Positions 11,970-25,194 of a DNA stretch of 64,000 nucleotides are shown here, in pieces. The notes under the pieces were generated by a model. That model had not been told where the DNA came from. It searched no databases and worked only from the letters and a program-made list of their open reading frames with translations. Made by a program: the position numbers and the translations under genes. Origin of the DNA: Fasciola hepatica (lineage: Eukaryota; Platyhelminthes; Trematoda; Plagiorchiida; Fasciolidae); the NCBI GenBank assembly GCA_948099385.1, contig CANUEZ040000193.1, positions 4,972,501 through 5,036,500 of the forward strand, given 5' to 3'. How positions within the stretch are numbered: position 1 is the first letter of the stretch; the number at the start of each line of letters is the position of its first letter.

Positions 11970-13010
11970 TATAGTCTGCTTGATAACAAGGGTGGTCTGA
12001 TAAAACAGAGAACGGTCCTACGGCCTTGTATACTTCTGGTTATGGAATTTTGGATACAGTTCATGCTTTCGCTTGATTGTGGTTGAAGAGGTAAATATCC
12101 CATAGTCATAAAGGCCCACTCAACAATCAGGGATAACCGGCAAACAGACACTGGGAATTGAGAGGAGCGCCACACAAGTTCCAAACAGGTCAGTTCCAGT
12201 ACCAGGTAGGGCGATAGTGTAAATGCTGCCCACAAGCGGCTTTCTCGTTATTTAGTTGACTGATGATTGTGAAATTGCATTAGTATTCGGCGGATCACAG
12301 CCGATATTGTACTGCCCTCCGAGAACTGGAGTTTATGGGTCCATCGTGTGGTATGATTTTCGGCTGAGGAACCTATTGACCTGCTCTACTAATCACTCTT
12401 TTTTTTGTGCTCAGGTATAAGATGGCCGGCTGCGCTGCACAGGAATGACTCTCCCGATGCAGCGCCTAGCCGATGCGTTGCTTGTTGGAGTCAATAATCC
12501 CTACTGCAGTCTCCACAGTTTCAGAATGTTTGATCTGGTACCGCTTTCAATCAAGCTTAACGGAGAGCAAATCTCCCCGTTGCAGTCTGTAGTTCTCGCC
12601 ATTTCCTTAAATCTGGGCTTCGTTTGCTTTGGCTGACAGCTGAAATGGCTTCTCAGAGATCCAGTCTTGTAACCGTCGTAACCTAGGACGTCTCGCGTTA
12701 ACTCATCTGAGAGACTTGTGAGAACAATCCAGTTCCAAGCTATGGACAGAATGTCACATTTCTCGATTTCATTGAATTCCTCTTAGATATTGGCGTCCAA
12801 TTCATCGTCGCAATCGCTGTCGAGATTCTGTGCAAGCCCCCGAGACGTGCAAAAGGAAGTCTTTGGGAAATCGGCTCCCAAGCGATCACTGTGCTGTTGG
12901 ATTTACCGCTATTATCGAATGTGACATCGTGGCTCCAAAAGTGTTCTGCCTTGTCGCTACGATAAAGCTAGCAATCTGACCCTTGTCCTGGAATATCTAT
13001 GCACCGAGTG
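11970..13010 (-). pseudogene. RTE-like endonuclease and linker relic (left arm)
   Basis: Mirror copy of the plus-strand relic at 58090-59225. On the minus strand, from 13010 downward, the endonuclease remnant is followed by the linker that joins endonuclease to reverse transcriptase in RTE-like elements: a WISEKPFQLSAKA block near 12665-12625, then the Cys-containing segment near 12470-12410 ending AAGHLIPEH. Further on, the frame drifts and no YADD box is reached before about 11970. The 5'UTR with a conserved hairpin lies just upstream (13155-13200). Multiple stops. The better preserved frames are in the right arm. Confidence 0.72.
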
Positions 13011-13162
13011 CTTCAGGTAAGTATGCGGACTTCTGAGAAACAAGCCATGCAGATGTTTCATCTTTAGTTCAACATTAGGGAGTATCTCTCCTATTATGCG
13101 GAACGTCGTCTCTTTCCTGAAAATTTAGACCTTAGATACCCTCAATCGTATTTAACCCCCTG

Positions 13163-13193
13163 ATGAGCAAATCGCCGAGGTGTGGTTGCTCAT
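13163..13193 (-). promoter_or_regulatory. Hairpin in RTE 5'UTR (left arm)
   Basis: An 8-bp perfect stem (atgagcaa paired with ttgctcat) encloses a 15-nt loop. The mirror copy at 57705-57735 has gcgg/ccgc in place of gcaa/ttgc, so two base pairs have changed on both sides with pairing kept, while the loop differs at only one base. Function unknown. Confidence 0.6.
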
Positions 13194-13599
13194 GGGTGCT
13201 TCAGCTTTTTGGTGAGAGGTGGGAAACCGATAGAGACCAATGCAATGGAGGATGTCCTAACGGACTCGACAATCGACCAACACAGAAACGATACCTCCCA
13301 AGCATCAACTAATTTTACATCGAAGTATTTTATTCCCAAAATCTATCGGGCTAGAATGAAGTACCACGAAAACCAAACATAAATAATCTTAATCATGGCC
13401 ATCAGCGAAAAAGTTATCCATCAATGACCAGCCCTTAGAGTGCGTTCCACCATTCACCTAATTAGGCTCTACGTTGCCTCCGATCGATCAGCATTGACAC
13501 GTGATATATTCATGAAGCCGCCTCTTTGTCTAGTAGCAGATAGTTGCGTGTAAGTGAAGTAAAGAAAAGAATAATTGTATCAATGGTCTACCGTGGCGT

Positions 13600-13945
13600 A
13601 TTGATAGAAATGAGCTTCCCTTTAGTAAACCAGTTGTAAGCCATCGTTTGTTGTTTCTCAAGACATGTCTGGACTGGAATTTGAAACTACACTCGAAGTA
13701 CAATCAAGTTATTCGCGGTCATGATTGAAAAGGATTAATGACATCTATAGTTCCACAAGAAGATGCCCAAGAAAACGTGTGTTACTGCCTCCCCATAACG
13801 TCCTCAGTTCGAATAAGCCCGGGAAGGTCCGAGGGGTATTCGACTGTGCGGCTGTTCGTGAGAGCATTTCACTCAACGAAGTCCTAACACAAGTACCTGA
13901 TCCCACTGGTCATTTGTTAGGAGTAGCCATCAGGTTCCGTTGATG
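13600..13945 (+). pseudogene. BEL/Pao reverse transcriptase fragment (left arm)
   Basis: The plus frame ending at 13943 reads LPPHNVLSSNKPGKVRGVFD, then CAAVRESISLNEVL and GHLLGVAIRFR. This is the start of the BEL/Pao reverse transcriptase: the P-H-x-V, V-F-D-C-A-A, S-L-N and L-R-F-R landmarks. The same landmarks are in the intact element here at about 33610-33770. Upstream (13600-13740) shifted frames keep a trace of the preceding region. It breaks off at about 13945 before the first catalytic Asp. It belongs to a different BEL family from the 30417-37464 element. A more diverged partner lies in the right arm (57300-56985, minus). Confidence 0.75.
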
Positions 13946-15180
13946 TGTCATAGTCCTTTTCGCTCGAATTGAATAGATATTCCAGCAAATTAGGGTTCCA
14001 AAATGTTACAGGTTATCTGTAGGCTTTCTTTACTGGTCAGATTCAGATGTGAGAAGTAGTGCGATTGTTTACGAAAAAAAGCTCATCCGTTTGAAACTAG
14101 TTATTCATCGTGTTGTGCCAAGCTGTCCTTAAGAAGAGCTGCCGAGGACAGCAATATTGACTTTTTTCATTAGCATTATATGCGATGACTAATAACTTTT
14201 GTCGGGACGGTTGTTTTTTGTCACTGAAGAATGAGGATTTATTGCGATAATTCAAACAGATAGGCAACACTCAACTGAATGGGTGACGTAAAAAAGACCT
14301 ATAATTCGAGCAGAATTAATGAACGGAAAAAAAAATCGAGTACGTACTTCAAATTTATTCAGCCGATCATCGTGGACCATAAAGCATTTGGTTTCAAGTG
14401 GGATATTCAGTATGACCGTTGTCTGCTTTCAATTAATTTATCCGAGGTTCCAAAAACGACTAGGGATTAACTATGATTTTTTGCTTCATTTTTTGATCCA
14501 TAATCGTTTGTAGTGCCCATTTTTGGCTTTATCAAAAGAAACTTCATGATGTTTGTCAACGACGTTTAGAGTAGGTCACTGAAAGAACAAAGACTGTCAA
14601 AATGTCTGTTCTTCGAGGAGAGCATTCAGTACAATCACAGTATGCAACAGGGAAATCTTGGATATTTTTAGCCACTTGGTGGTTTCATAAGATTTCAGAG
14701 TGCTCTATTTACGATGCTCCAAACAACTGCTGGCAAGGTGGTCCGTTGTCTTTGTTCGAGGTGTCGTAAACCGCGAGAACGTTAGCCGTGAGTGGAGACC
14801 CAGGGCACCCACACGCACTTCAACACATCCCTTTGTGCAGGGAGGACCAAGCCAGTAGAAACTTGAACCGAAATTGACGTCAAGCAAAACTTCTAGATGC
14901 GATTTTTAGGATAAGTTGGAGTCGTGAATATCCCCCTACATAAACGGCTTAAAGAAAAATCGGACTCGTTAGGGGGGGGGGGGAGACGTGATTCCGATTA
15001 CTGGTGGAATTGCAGCATACAGCATATGGCACAAAATAATCGATACTGAAATATTTCCGGCTAATGATGAGTATGTTCGACAAATCTACTGTGGGACCCG
15101 CATCATATATTGACGGTGGGGGTATAGAATAATTCTGTTTCTTAAGAAGTACATGGGAACTGGAGGAAAATATAACTAAC
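13946..15180. other. Arm sequence without recognised gene
   Basis: Part of the left arm between the BEL and Penelope fragments. It contains a 12-base G run at 14972-14983 (10 bases in the mirror copy) and, at about 14787-14817, a roughly 30-bp piece of a repeat that is present at full length in the right arm at 55256-55565. Likely 3'UTR of the Penelope fragment near 14900-15180. Confidence 0.5.
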
Positions 15181-15189
15181 GTGATGCGA

Positions 15190-16110
15190 GCATTTCGTTT
15201 GCTCTTGTCCGCCGCCTATCTTGAACATTTCAGTTTATATAACACACAGCGAGAGAAATCATATAATTCATCGGGTTTGATTGAAGCCACACCGGGGAGT
15301 TCGAAAAGGGGTCGTTTCGGTTGGAGCCATAACAAAGAAACACTTGTGTCAACCGTTTTTTCTGCACAAATCGCCGACGGATGCATTCTGATGAACTTCG
15401 TTTCGGTGAATGCTCGCAGCTCCGAATTGGGATTGCGCAACACAAATTCAGGGGATTAGGTCGGGTCAGCTTTGTGACCTGATGCAAATAAAGGTAGGAC
15501 AATAAATAAATCCGAAGATGTGACGTTTTAGTTGCATGTGCATGCACGGACCGCCAGTCCGTCACTGTGATGCCTCGCATAAAGCCGACATGACAACCAG
15601 AGTATTATTACCCACGACCCATGAGATGGAGAACACGATTCATAGGGAGGAAGTGATCAGGATGAATTGCCAGTGCGTGCGTGTAGAATGCACGTGCAAC
15701 TGTCAAATTACTACCGTGCTTGATAGCGAGAATTCGTACAAACAATATGTTGAGCAAAAATAAGGCTGATTTCTGTTACAGGATTTCCGCTTGGTTTCCT
15801 CGGTTTTCGATGTTGCTCGATAAACCTATCGGGATATTCATTGGCCAACAACGTTTTCTCCATTAACTCCTATTCATTTTGCACTTAATCTTTGATGCAG
15901 ATTTCCCAAGCTCCGTCGAAGCCGGATTCGAACCAAACCATGATTGTAGGTCTTCGGTGCGAAACTGGTGAATTGCAGATATCGACCTTCCTAAGTTACT
16001 TTGAAACATATAGTGCGTGGCAACATTTTACCGAACATCTGAATATTACAATATCTACAGCGGGAAGGCTATTGACTAGTTCTTCTTCGTGAGTAATTGA
16101 GGGATTAGGT
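15190..16110 (-). pseudogene. Penelope-like element fragment (left arm)
   Basis: Minus-strand frames show the end of a Penelope-like reverse transcriptase and the C-terminal half of its GIY-YIG endonuclease. Near 16060-16020 is a LVNSLPAVDIVIFRC segment matching the NSLPFLDVhhTR block. Near 15870-15800 is LANEYPDRFIEQHRKPRKP, a typical linker. Near 15490-15300 is SGHKADPT followed by LRNPNSELRAFTETKFIRMH, the H-x-x-D and terminal FxE motifs of the endonuclease. The middle, with the GIY-YIG Tyr and Arg residues, is not recognisable. Stops and frameshifts occur throughout. The right arm carries a near-identical copy (53950-54850, plus). Confidence 0.75.
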
Positions 16111-19100
16111 AGAATAGAACAAATGAGGTTCCCCCAACCAGACAAGGAATCAGGCAGTGTAATCATGAAGAGGATATGCCCACATGAAAGATTGAAGACA
16201 TACCTTCAGAAATAAAATCTTTCAAACGGGACACTACATTGGATAAAAACATCCTGACAGAAAAACAAATGATATCCAGGCATCTCCAAATTCTGAACTT
16301 ACATGGAATCTTATCCGAAAACTTAATAAACAACTCAAACCAATTGAGAAACAGGCGCCTTATTCGACGGGATCACCACGAGTTCAAATGTCTTGAGTTT
16401 ATTTGTTACCTTCATTATGCATATCGCAAAACTGGCTCGCTATCAAGCACGGATTTAATTTGACCGTCGCACGTTTACGCTACAATCAGGATCTCGCAAT
16501 GCACGCTAATTATTTCCTTCCTAATAACCATGCTCTCCATTTCAATAGTCGTGGGAAGCGATTATCAGATTGTCGCGTGATTTCATGCGAAGCATCAAAG
16601 TGACGGACGCGTGTTCCGTGAATAGTCGAAAAGACTGATGAACACGTGCAACTGAGCAGAAAGCGTTGTAAGTTTTAACCGACCATACAAATCAAATACA
16701 GTCAACATGAAGCAAGTTTCAATCGTTTCTTTATTCGGAGGTGACCACCTCCTCATTGAAACATATGTATACAAAAGGTCAGCCAGATGACACTCATAGA
16801 CTGTGGTGCAACTACATAAGTTACTGAATAACAACAGGTCAGGATTCGAAAGTCATTCATACAGTCTTGCCGAAATAATTTCTCATATGTTTTCTACCAG
16901 TTAGCATACAGCTACGGTGACGCATCCATAGACAAAATGAATATCTGCTTGGCTCAACCTGCGTCGGAGAACTTACTGAAATGGTTGGAAAAATCGATGA
17001 CACCGCGCAATGCGGCCACAGAGAATGACGTCAGAGCTTCGGCCGAAGTGCCTAATTGAATCAGGTCACAAAGTTGACCCGACCAAATTCCTTACGTTGA
17101 TGTTGCTCATGTTGATGATGAGCCTAGCACACAATACGCCTCTACATTTGCAGCTGCTTGAGTTATTCAGAGATAATACCGTTCTCTAATTAGGCCATAC
17201 AAATATCTCCCAATTTAGGTCCTAAGAAGGATAGAATTTATGATTGTTTTATATAGTGCGATCAGGCTCCGTGAAATTGAAGCTGGATGTTGTTTATACA
17301 AGAGCAGATGGGTTTTTTGGTTTATCTTCCATCAATCTGCTGGGTTTTTCCATTCTTCTCTCTAATGTCCTTATATTTTTGATAGTTTCTTCGAAAAACA
17401 TTCACTGGTAGAGAAGAAACATTGCTTGAGTAGACCCTATTGTTTGACGCATTTGTGTGTTTAATAAAAACATGCAGCCTACGTAATATGAGCTCCAATG
17501 GGCTAGATTGGATGCTTTCATTTCATCACGTTTCTATCATATGATGTAACAAGGTGCTCATGTCCAGAACTGGACTCAAACCCTTTCTCGTCCCAAAACA
17601 TTCTAGGTGTACCAAGAAAAGGATCTAGGATTTGGTAACTGGATGGATTCATTCAACCTCATAAGTGAATTCAATTTGACCCATAAACGTATACAATCAC
17701 ATTGGAAATAAAATCCACACATTGTTCGCTTTTCTCAGACGCATTACAATCACATCAATCCGATGGCGCACTAGGACGTTCACTTATTCATACGGACATT
17801 TTATCAAATCCCTGAACACGCTACCACAGATTCGTATTATTGAGACAGAAAAGACAACTCCTATAGTGATTGGCCACTAATGTAATTGAGATATGTACTA
17901 TAAAGTAAACGTAGAAGGGTGAAATCATTTCTCATTCCGAATATACACTCCGGGTGCTTCATTAACAATGGTACGAAGAAAAACGATAGCACACCTTGTC
18001 ATCAAGCAGTCGAAAAACAATCTGTCTACCCATGAGTTAAATTTAGAGGTGGCAGTAAAGCAAATGTGGTAAACAGTCGATCTCAATCGCGTGTTAGCCA
18101 TATCCGAAGTCAGAACGATGAATTATGCTGCCGGAATCCATGTTTTGTTCACTTCTCGACTATTTCTCATTTTGCGATTGAAAGGCAAAATATCCGTAAA
18201 TTTCCAGCTCTCAGTGTGGGGTAGGTGACGTATATCGAACAACAGGATGACCGTCTTGACACATAAAGGCTTATCACCCAAGTCGGTTAAACAAATTACA
18301 AGTGAAGAGCGGACAAACTACAAATACCATCTCTTACATGGAATCCGATCATACGATTATTAATAATGGAGCCTCTCTTCCCATATAAACGGTCAAAGTA
18401 AGAGCAACAAGAAATGCCAACCGCTAGATCTCGGCAACCGTCGATTGATTCTCGATCCGCACGAAACAACACCACATTATGTGCTCAGAATCAACTTTTC
18501 AGATCTCTGAATGTATCCTGGTTACCCACAAAATTATTTTGACAAAATCACTAACACCAAACAGTTGATAGTTATCAACACAATGTCTGTCGTAACTCTG
18601 GACACGAATTTAGCAATTGCTGTAATCGAGATTATCGACTATTTTTCTGCTTTTCTATCATTCAGTGTGCACGATCTGTAAGAACGTTTAATATTTTATC
18701 AGAGGTGAAACACTGGCAAATAGTTGTTTCGATGCCGAGTGTGCTGATTTCCTAATCGAGTGTCCTCACTCAACCGTATTTGCCAAATCAGATGATTATT
18801 CATTAGTTGCAGGAAGGTATCACCAAATACAACCATGAACCAAAACAAACAGGTCAGTACGACACTGGTAACCATCAATTCAAGTTCAATTTCACATATG
18901 AACAACGTGCCTCTAATTTATCTTTTACCCTATAATTCCAAGAAAATAATGAACCTGTGCATATCTCTCACTCAAAGCTCACCTTATCAAACTATAAATT
19001 GGTAAAAATGTTTGACGATCATTACTCGCATTCTATAACCGTAGTAGAATTGTTTTGTAACTTACCTGTCTTCTACGGTTAGACAGCTTTCTGGGCGCGA

Positions 19101-19393
19101 CTGTCGCATGAAGCATCACCACAATCACATCGCCTTTTCTTACTATCACCCATCAATTACGATGCTCGCGTCAGACTGATGGACAATTTCGAATATCGGT
19201 GAATATAATGACAATAGTCAAAAAGCTGATCTTCACTTGCGCTGTGTGAGCATACATAACCTGGTTCATGTGAGATTTGTTGCGACAGCGGAATGAGTAT
19301 TCATGTTGATTGAATCAAATTTATTGCTTTATATACTTCGGTGGATCACGTGACGGTGTCGCGTCGCTCATTGAAGAAATGATTTTCTAGTTT
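16111..19393. other. Left-arm sequence without recognised gene
   Basis: About 98-99% like its mirror (50690-53950). Short frames such as 18699-18905 and 16595-16834 minus have partners differing at only a few residues, but they fit no family I know. A roughly 180-bp part near 16430-16610 resembles, in opposite orientation, the segment 15540-15765, so there is a small local inverted repeat around the Penelope fragment. Confidence 0.5.
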
Positions 19394-20516
19394 TTCCAGT
19401 AGGGAAATCACTACGACAGTCTGACTGGCAGTGACATAATGCCTTGTCTCCAAACAATTCGTGGCCGTCAGTGATCTTTCATCGATCGATGACGCAATAG
19501 TGTTGAGTTTCTTTCTCAAGGCATATTTGAATGTGTTGGTTCATTTTATGACGAGTGACTGGAGAATAACGTGATCATAATTACTGGTTGGCAGTATATT
19601 AAATTTGCCGGAATTTTAGCTTCAAACGTTTGCTGATTTGGTTGATCATAACGTATAATTCATGAGCTATTCATAATTTTATTTCCAAGCACAGTGGAAG
19701 ACTATTCTTTATCAACTTGATTTGATAATATGTTGCCAGGAATTAAGCTGGATACGCAGTTGACATCAGCGTTTCAATGATTCGAATGATTTCTCCCTCC
19801 AGTGGCTCTGTCGTCCAAATCTACTTTAGCCCAAAAAAACATTGTTTGAACTGTGCTTATCTTGCACTACTCTGGAACAATTTCCGTGCAGAATAGATAG
19901 TGTCCTTATAAAGAGGTCTTTTAATTAATCCATTTCCTCAGTGTTCGTTGTTGATAGGTAACCTTATATTTGAACGGTGATTTTTCTAGATGATCAACCG
20001 TCCTTCACAACGTTACAGGATTTCGAAACCTGAGCAACCATTTTATTGTTTCTATATAAAGGAGATCCGGTCATTGGCGAGACTACTCGCTCTGTCGCGT
20101 CTGTTTTGTCATTTCGACAACACGTTTTACTGAAAATATCAACAGACCCATGGGAAGTTTTGTCAGAGGACATTAAATATCTGCTGACACAGCATTTACG
20201 CTGCACCGTAATTGGATTTTGTACCGATATCAACCGTTTTATTATTTATCATTAAGTGCGGATTCGGTCGATGATGAGACTACTCGCTCTGTTTCGTCTG
20301 TTTTGTCATTTTTAGGACACCTTTTACTGAAGTGACTCATGGCTAAGATAATCTCATTTGTAATTTGATGCTTCTGTTCCATTCTGTTCTATTTCAAGCT
20401 GTCTGAATATGTGAAGAGAAATTCGGTACACGATTGCACGAATGTGTTGGTTTCATCTGCTCCTGCCAAACGAGCGAGCCTGTGTTTCGATAGTGATTAC
20501 CTATGGTTCCAGTAGG
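19394..20516 (+). repeat. Tandem repeat unit 1 (1.1 kb)
   Basis: Head-to-tail with the next unit. Begins at ttccagtagggaaatcac and ends at gattacctatgg. It contains an internal pair of about 70-bp motifs (gagactactcgctctg at 20079 and 20276, spaced 197 bp). No coding family recognised. The first 142 bp also form the innermost end of the large inverted repeat. Confidence 0.88.
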
Positions 20517-21620
20517 GAAATCACTACGACTGTCTGACTGGCAGTGACATAATGCCTTGTCTCCAAAAAATTCGTGGCAGTCAGTGATCTCTCGTCGATC
20601 GATGACGCAATCGTGTCGAGTTTCTTTCTCAAGGCACATTTGGCCGTGCTGGTTCATTGTATGGCGTGTGACCGGGGAAAAACGTGAACATAATTACAGG
20701 TTCGGCAGTATAGTAGATTCGCTGGAAGTTGGCTTCAAACGGTTGCTGATTTGGTTGATCATAACGTATCCATTATGAGCAATTTATAATTCCACTTCCA
20801 AGAACAGTGGAAGATTATTCTTTATCAGCTTGATTTGATTATAATTTGCCAGGAATTCTGCTGGATACGCAGTTGACATCAGCGTTTCAATGATTCCATT
20901 GATTTGTCCCTCTAGTGGCTCTGACGTCCAAATCTACTCTAGCCCGAGAAACATGGTTTGCACTATGCTTATCTTACACTTCTCTGGAACAATTTCAGTG
21001 CAGAATAGATAGAGTCCTTGTAGACAGATCTTTTAAATGATCCATTTTCTCAGTGTTCGCTGCGGATAGGTAACATTATATTTGAAAGGAAATTATTCTA
21101 GATGGCCAACTGTCCTTCACAACGTTACAGGATTTCGAAACCTGAGCAACCATTTTATTAGTTTTTGTATCAAGGAGATTCGGTCATTGGCGAGACTACT
21201 CGCTCTGTTGCATCTGTTTTGTCATCTCGACAGCACGTTTCATTGAAAATACCAACAGACCCATGGGAGTGTTTTATCAGAGGACATTAAATATCTGCTG
21301 ATACAGTATTTACGCCGCAACGTAACTGGATTTCGTAATCTTATCAACAATTTTATTATTTATCATTTAGTGCGGATTCGGTCGATGATGAGACTACTCG
21401 CTCTGTTTCGTCTGTTTTGTCATTTTTAGGACACCTTTTACTGAAGTGACTCATGGCTAAGATAATCTCATTTGTAATTCGATGCTTCTGTTCCCTTCAG
21501 TTCTATTTCAAACTGTGTGCCTGTGTGAAGAGAAATTCGGTACACGATTGCACGAATGTGTTGGTTTCATCTGCTCCTGCCAAACGAGCGAGCCTGTGTT
21601 TCGATAGTGATTACCTATGG
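20517..21620 (+). repeat. Tandem repeat unit 2 (1.1 kb)
   Basis: Second copy of the 1.1-kb unit, joined directly to unit 1 with no spacer. It runs from ttccagtagggaaatcac to gattacctatgg. It carries the same internal pair of motifs near 21185 and 21390. The two units differ by scattered substitutions and small indels (1123 versus 1104 bp). Confidence 0.88.
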
Positions 21621-23550
21621 AACTGAATTTCGTACCAATCCATCAAGACCAATGTAAAATGCTCTTGACAAGGTAAATACTGGTGGATCAGTAATATGAA
21701 TATTATAGACCAAATGTATACTGGCGTATCAATACTCCAATAACATCTACTCACTTCATCTTCTATGCATGAATTCCGTAGGAATTGATCTGACTATTTC
21801 TCGTGGTAAATAACCAAGAAATGACACCCGCTTCTCCAATGAATTGCATTGTAATTGGTAGCTCTTTTTCGTGCCTACACAATGCAGATCGTGATCGATC
21901 ACTTGGATGTTCATCTCGTTCACCAGCCACAAACCTGGTACCACTGGTTGCGTTCATTTTCTGTTTGTCGAGTATAACTTTCAATTTATTGTTTCGTTGT
22001 CGTATTGGAAATAGCAGATTGAGCGGCAGATGCAAAACGGGAGCATTATCACTGACTACGCCGCTTATTATACCACCAAATGACTTAAAAAGCTAAACAT
22101 GGTCTCTCGGGAGATGTTTAAGCGAGGCTTATGAACGTGTCTTTATTCCGGTCTCACATCGGAAATCCAACGTGATCCTCTCTGTTGAACGAATAGAGAA
22201 GATGCATTCCAGGGGAAACATGTGACAATTTATTCTATTCAACGTGGAACCGAAACGGTACCGATACGAGAGGCACACGGAATGCAAACTATCGCAACGA
22301 CGAATCAGAAAGCGAACCGTGACTGAGTACAATCGGATTTGATAAATAGGTCGATATAAACAGAAATGTCAGTTCAGGTAAATAAGGTGGCCGGATAACG
22401 GTCTTTTCGTCAACTCTATCGAGGCCACTATGAATCTCTTGAACGATGAAAGACTTTTTACTTTGCACATGCAAATACAGTCCGGGTTTGACCTCTGAGG
22501 TTAATTTTTGCACGCATTAGGTCAATTAATAACAAACCAAACTTTGTATGGTCGATCAAATTCTGAAACCCAACGGTGCCCCTTGAAACGGAAATTCAGT
22601 AATACCAACTGAGGGTTGGGTAAACAAATCAAATATGCAACCACAGAATGAAAGAAATGAGGTCAGCAAAATCGAAACTGACGTCAAATAAATTGGGCAA
22701 CACGTAGCTGACCAGTGGAATAGTCGGTCATCGGAAGGTTTACAAAATGGAGAGTTGACCAGACACGACTCAATTTTTGATGTAATCTGTCCACCGATGC
22801 AAACGAGCGAGCAGCATCTTCATTCCAATATGCATGGAAAACTCAATGCTCGACAGCCAATCCAACCATAGCTCGGTCAATTAATTTGTGGCGAGGTTTC
22901 TGCCACTATTCATCTATAAATTCATCTCCGCTTTTTGATCCGCTGTTTAATTGTCTAACGCAAATCTGCAACAGTCCTTCGTTCCATTGATCAGTGGGTT
23001 GTCCACGTGTGTATTGCCCGATGGAAGTTGGCAGTTCAATCAAATGCAGATAACACGCGGTAATCAGTCCTGTCTTCCTATAATTAGTGATCTATTTGAC
23101 TGGTGATACGCAATTGCTTTGTGAGTGAGATAGGCAGCAAATTTTCACAAAAGTTGTGATTCCGTATATTGCTGATGATGACACAGGAAACTGAGAGTGT
23201 TATGACATTACTTGATGGAGTTCAATTTCGTTAGCTGGCAATGCAGTGATCTTATGTCCCAGCATTGGAAATGGTTGACACAGGCAAAAACGAACAAATT
23301 TTCAGCTCATCAGTTGGAAGATGTACCGCGCATTGAAGTCCACACTCATCTGAACATAGCTGGCGCTCCAGTTAACGCTCGTGATTATTCGGACTGGCTT
23401 TCCGGGAAAGGCCGATTTGGTTGCTGTGACCACAGAAGCAACAAGCGTTTTGTAGTCTTCTTCGAGGATCACATGCGATCGTACCAAAAAACATCTTCCA
23501 CGGCAACATGAACCACCAACCAATTTGTCGATTAGGTCTTATACCATCTA
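21621..23550. other. Stretch with no recognised gene
   Basis: Several frames of 60-99 residues on both strands (for example 21763-22035 minus, 22289-22513 minus, 23212-23511 plus). None carries motifs I can name. The density of overlapping frames near 23210-23610 is slightly high and could be a decayed gene fragment. Confidence 0.5.
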
Positions 23551-24291
23551 TGCAAGTCAGATTCCACTCAGATTGGTTTTCCCTGTTCATTACACCACTC
23601 ATCAACTGCACCAGTAGATATCAACACAGAAAAGAAATAATTTCAATGGTCTGAAGGCATATCCAACCTCTTTTTGTCATCAGAAGAACAATACGCACGA
23701 TATGGAAGACGGAGAGCAGCATATTCAAACCAAGTAGATAAACGGTTCGAAAACCACTCGTTTGTCACAGACAATAGATTTGCACTTCATTCGGCACGTC
23801 ATCGTTTCCTATTACTACTCAGGAACACCATTCCTTTTTTCCTCATTAGTGTGTTGCAGTGGTCGATTCACATTTGACCTAGTCCAACAAACGTCTCAAT
23901 TTATTCAACCATAGTTCAAATGAATTATAGGGGAAATTCAAGCAACTTTAATACGCAGATTATTCTCGTATTTCCGTGTATCGATGAATGGGACAATTGG
24001 GACATCCGGTTGCACACGAAACTGTAAACTGACTACGGATTTACAACAGAGATGAATCGCAATTCCATTATCCAGTTTTTCTCCGTCTTTTATTTGCCTC
24101 CTGCTTTTTGAACTGTGACAACGAACAAAGGTCTCGATCATAGACGTTTCTGTATTGGTAACGGCTTGCTCCTTTAAATCATTATTTAAATTCAATTTGA
24201 ATTAGTATTTAATTCTCTGATCCTACCACCCTTCTGTTTTATCGATTCACGTGCGCGTCGGATGTTTTGCGCCTCATCCGCAGTCATGCCC
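23551..24291 (+). repeat. Second inverted repeat pair, left copy
   Basis: Reverse-complement match to 48602-49344, paired coordinates summing to about 72,893-72,896, roughly 85-90% similar. It contains an 85-residue minus frame (24195-23938) with a decayed partner. No family recognised. Confidence 0.85.
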
Positions 24292-25194
24292 TTCTTTATT
24301 CATGTGGTTTGTGTAACTTGTGTCAACCATAAACGTGCTCTGTCTTAGGTTTGTACCCATGATTGACGGATAAACATCAGCATATAGTCCATTTATCGAT
24401 GTTCCAAAATCATTTAGTCTAATTTAAATTTATGAACCCAATGATCCAGATTGCATTCCCGTGACCTGATCGCAAGCGGTAATAAGTCAGCGTCATCAAT
24501 ACCATTTTCTTTCTGTATATAACGGATATATAATACGGATATAATTGAGCAGACATACGCCTATGCATACCTGTTCAGGAATTCAAGAATTCATAGGGCA
24601 GTTGCATCTCTGGCGTACAGAGAGATCAACATCCCGTATTTCTAGAATTTCCGTGTTGATCAGGAGATTCGTGGTAATCATATGTATGATCATGTGATCT
24701 GCTATCGGATAGCCCACCAAATATTGCTCTTCCCCATCCAAGCTCTACAGTGAGGACCAGAACACACTGTGGTGAATCTTCTCAATAATTTTATGAAAGT
24801 AATTTATTAGAAAAAATGGTACATGAAAATCAATATCAATTTGTTTCTTTCTGATGGCAATCATCCACCTGTTTCTCGGCAAAAAGCCTTTGATATCAGC
24901 AAGTCATTCCAAACTATGATCACTTGGCATTTCGGAGATCATAGGTTCTTATCCTCGAACGACAATATTTTTCGTGGTAGGAGGAAGACCGTTGTGACTC
25001 AGCTGGTGACCAAACCTGACAAGTCGGGCTTTATGCGTTCCCCCACTTCAAGCCGAAAAGTCTGGTTTCCGGTTATGTTTAATAGTGCAGCGGACTTTTG
25101 TGGTTATGGGATTTTGAGTTGGTTTTGCTGCACATGGTAGCAGATGATACGTATGGCCTCCATTAAGAGAAAATCCGTGAATAGTGTTTGGATA
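24292..25194. other. Stretch with no recognised gene
   Basis: AT-rich sequence with a short repetitive ataacggatatataatacggatat stretch near 24530-24552. A plus frame at 24823-25140 has no recognisable motif. It flanks the inverted part of the Penelope insertion. Confidence 0.5.

Larger units (their letters stand above)
9594..19535 (+). repeat. Large inverted repeat, left arm
   Basis: Mirrors 50534-64000. Paired coordinates sum to about 70,060 in the inner part, 71,065 around 11 kb and 73,594 around 10 kb, so the arms are colinear apart from indels. Minus-strand frames at 10950-11246, 11243-11431 and plus frames at 15536-15763, 15892-16092 and 16239-16603 are residue-identical to their mirror partners. 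Other parts are noticeably diverged. The inner end at about 19535 falls inside a tandem repeat unit. The outer end is beyond the homology visible in the window. Confidence 0.93.

Noticed and set aside
14972..14983. 12-base G run as a regulatory or structural element
   Set aside because: Simple homopolymer whose length already differs from the mirror copy (10); no further G tracts nearby to form a quadruplex.
21756..23523. Cluster of overlapping 60-99 residue frames as a host gene
   Set aside because: No start context, splice pattern or family motif supports it, and the frames conflict with one another.
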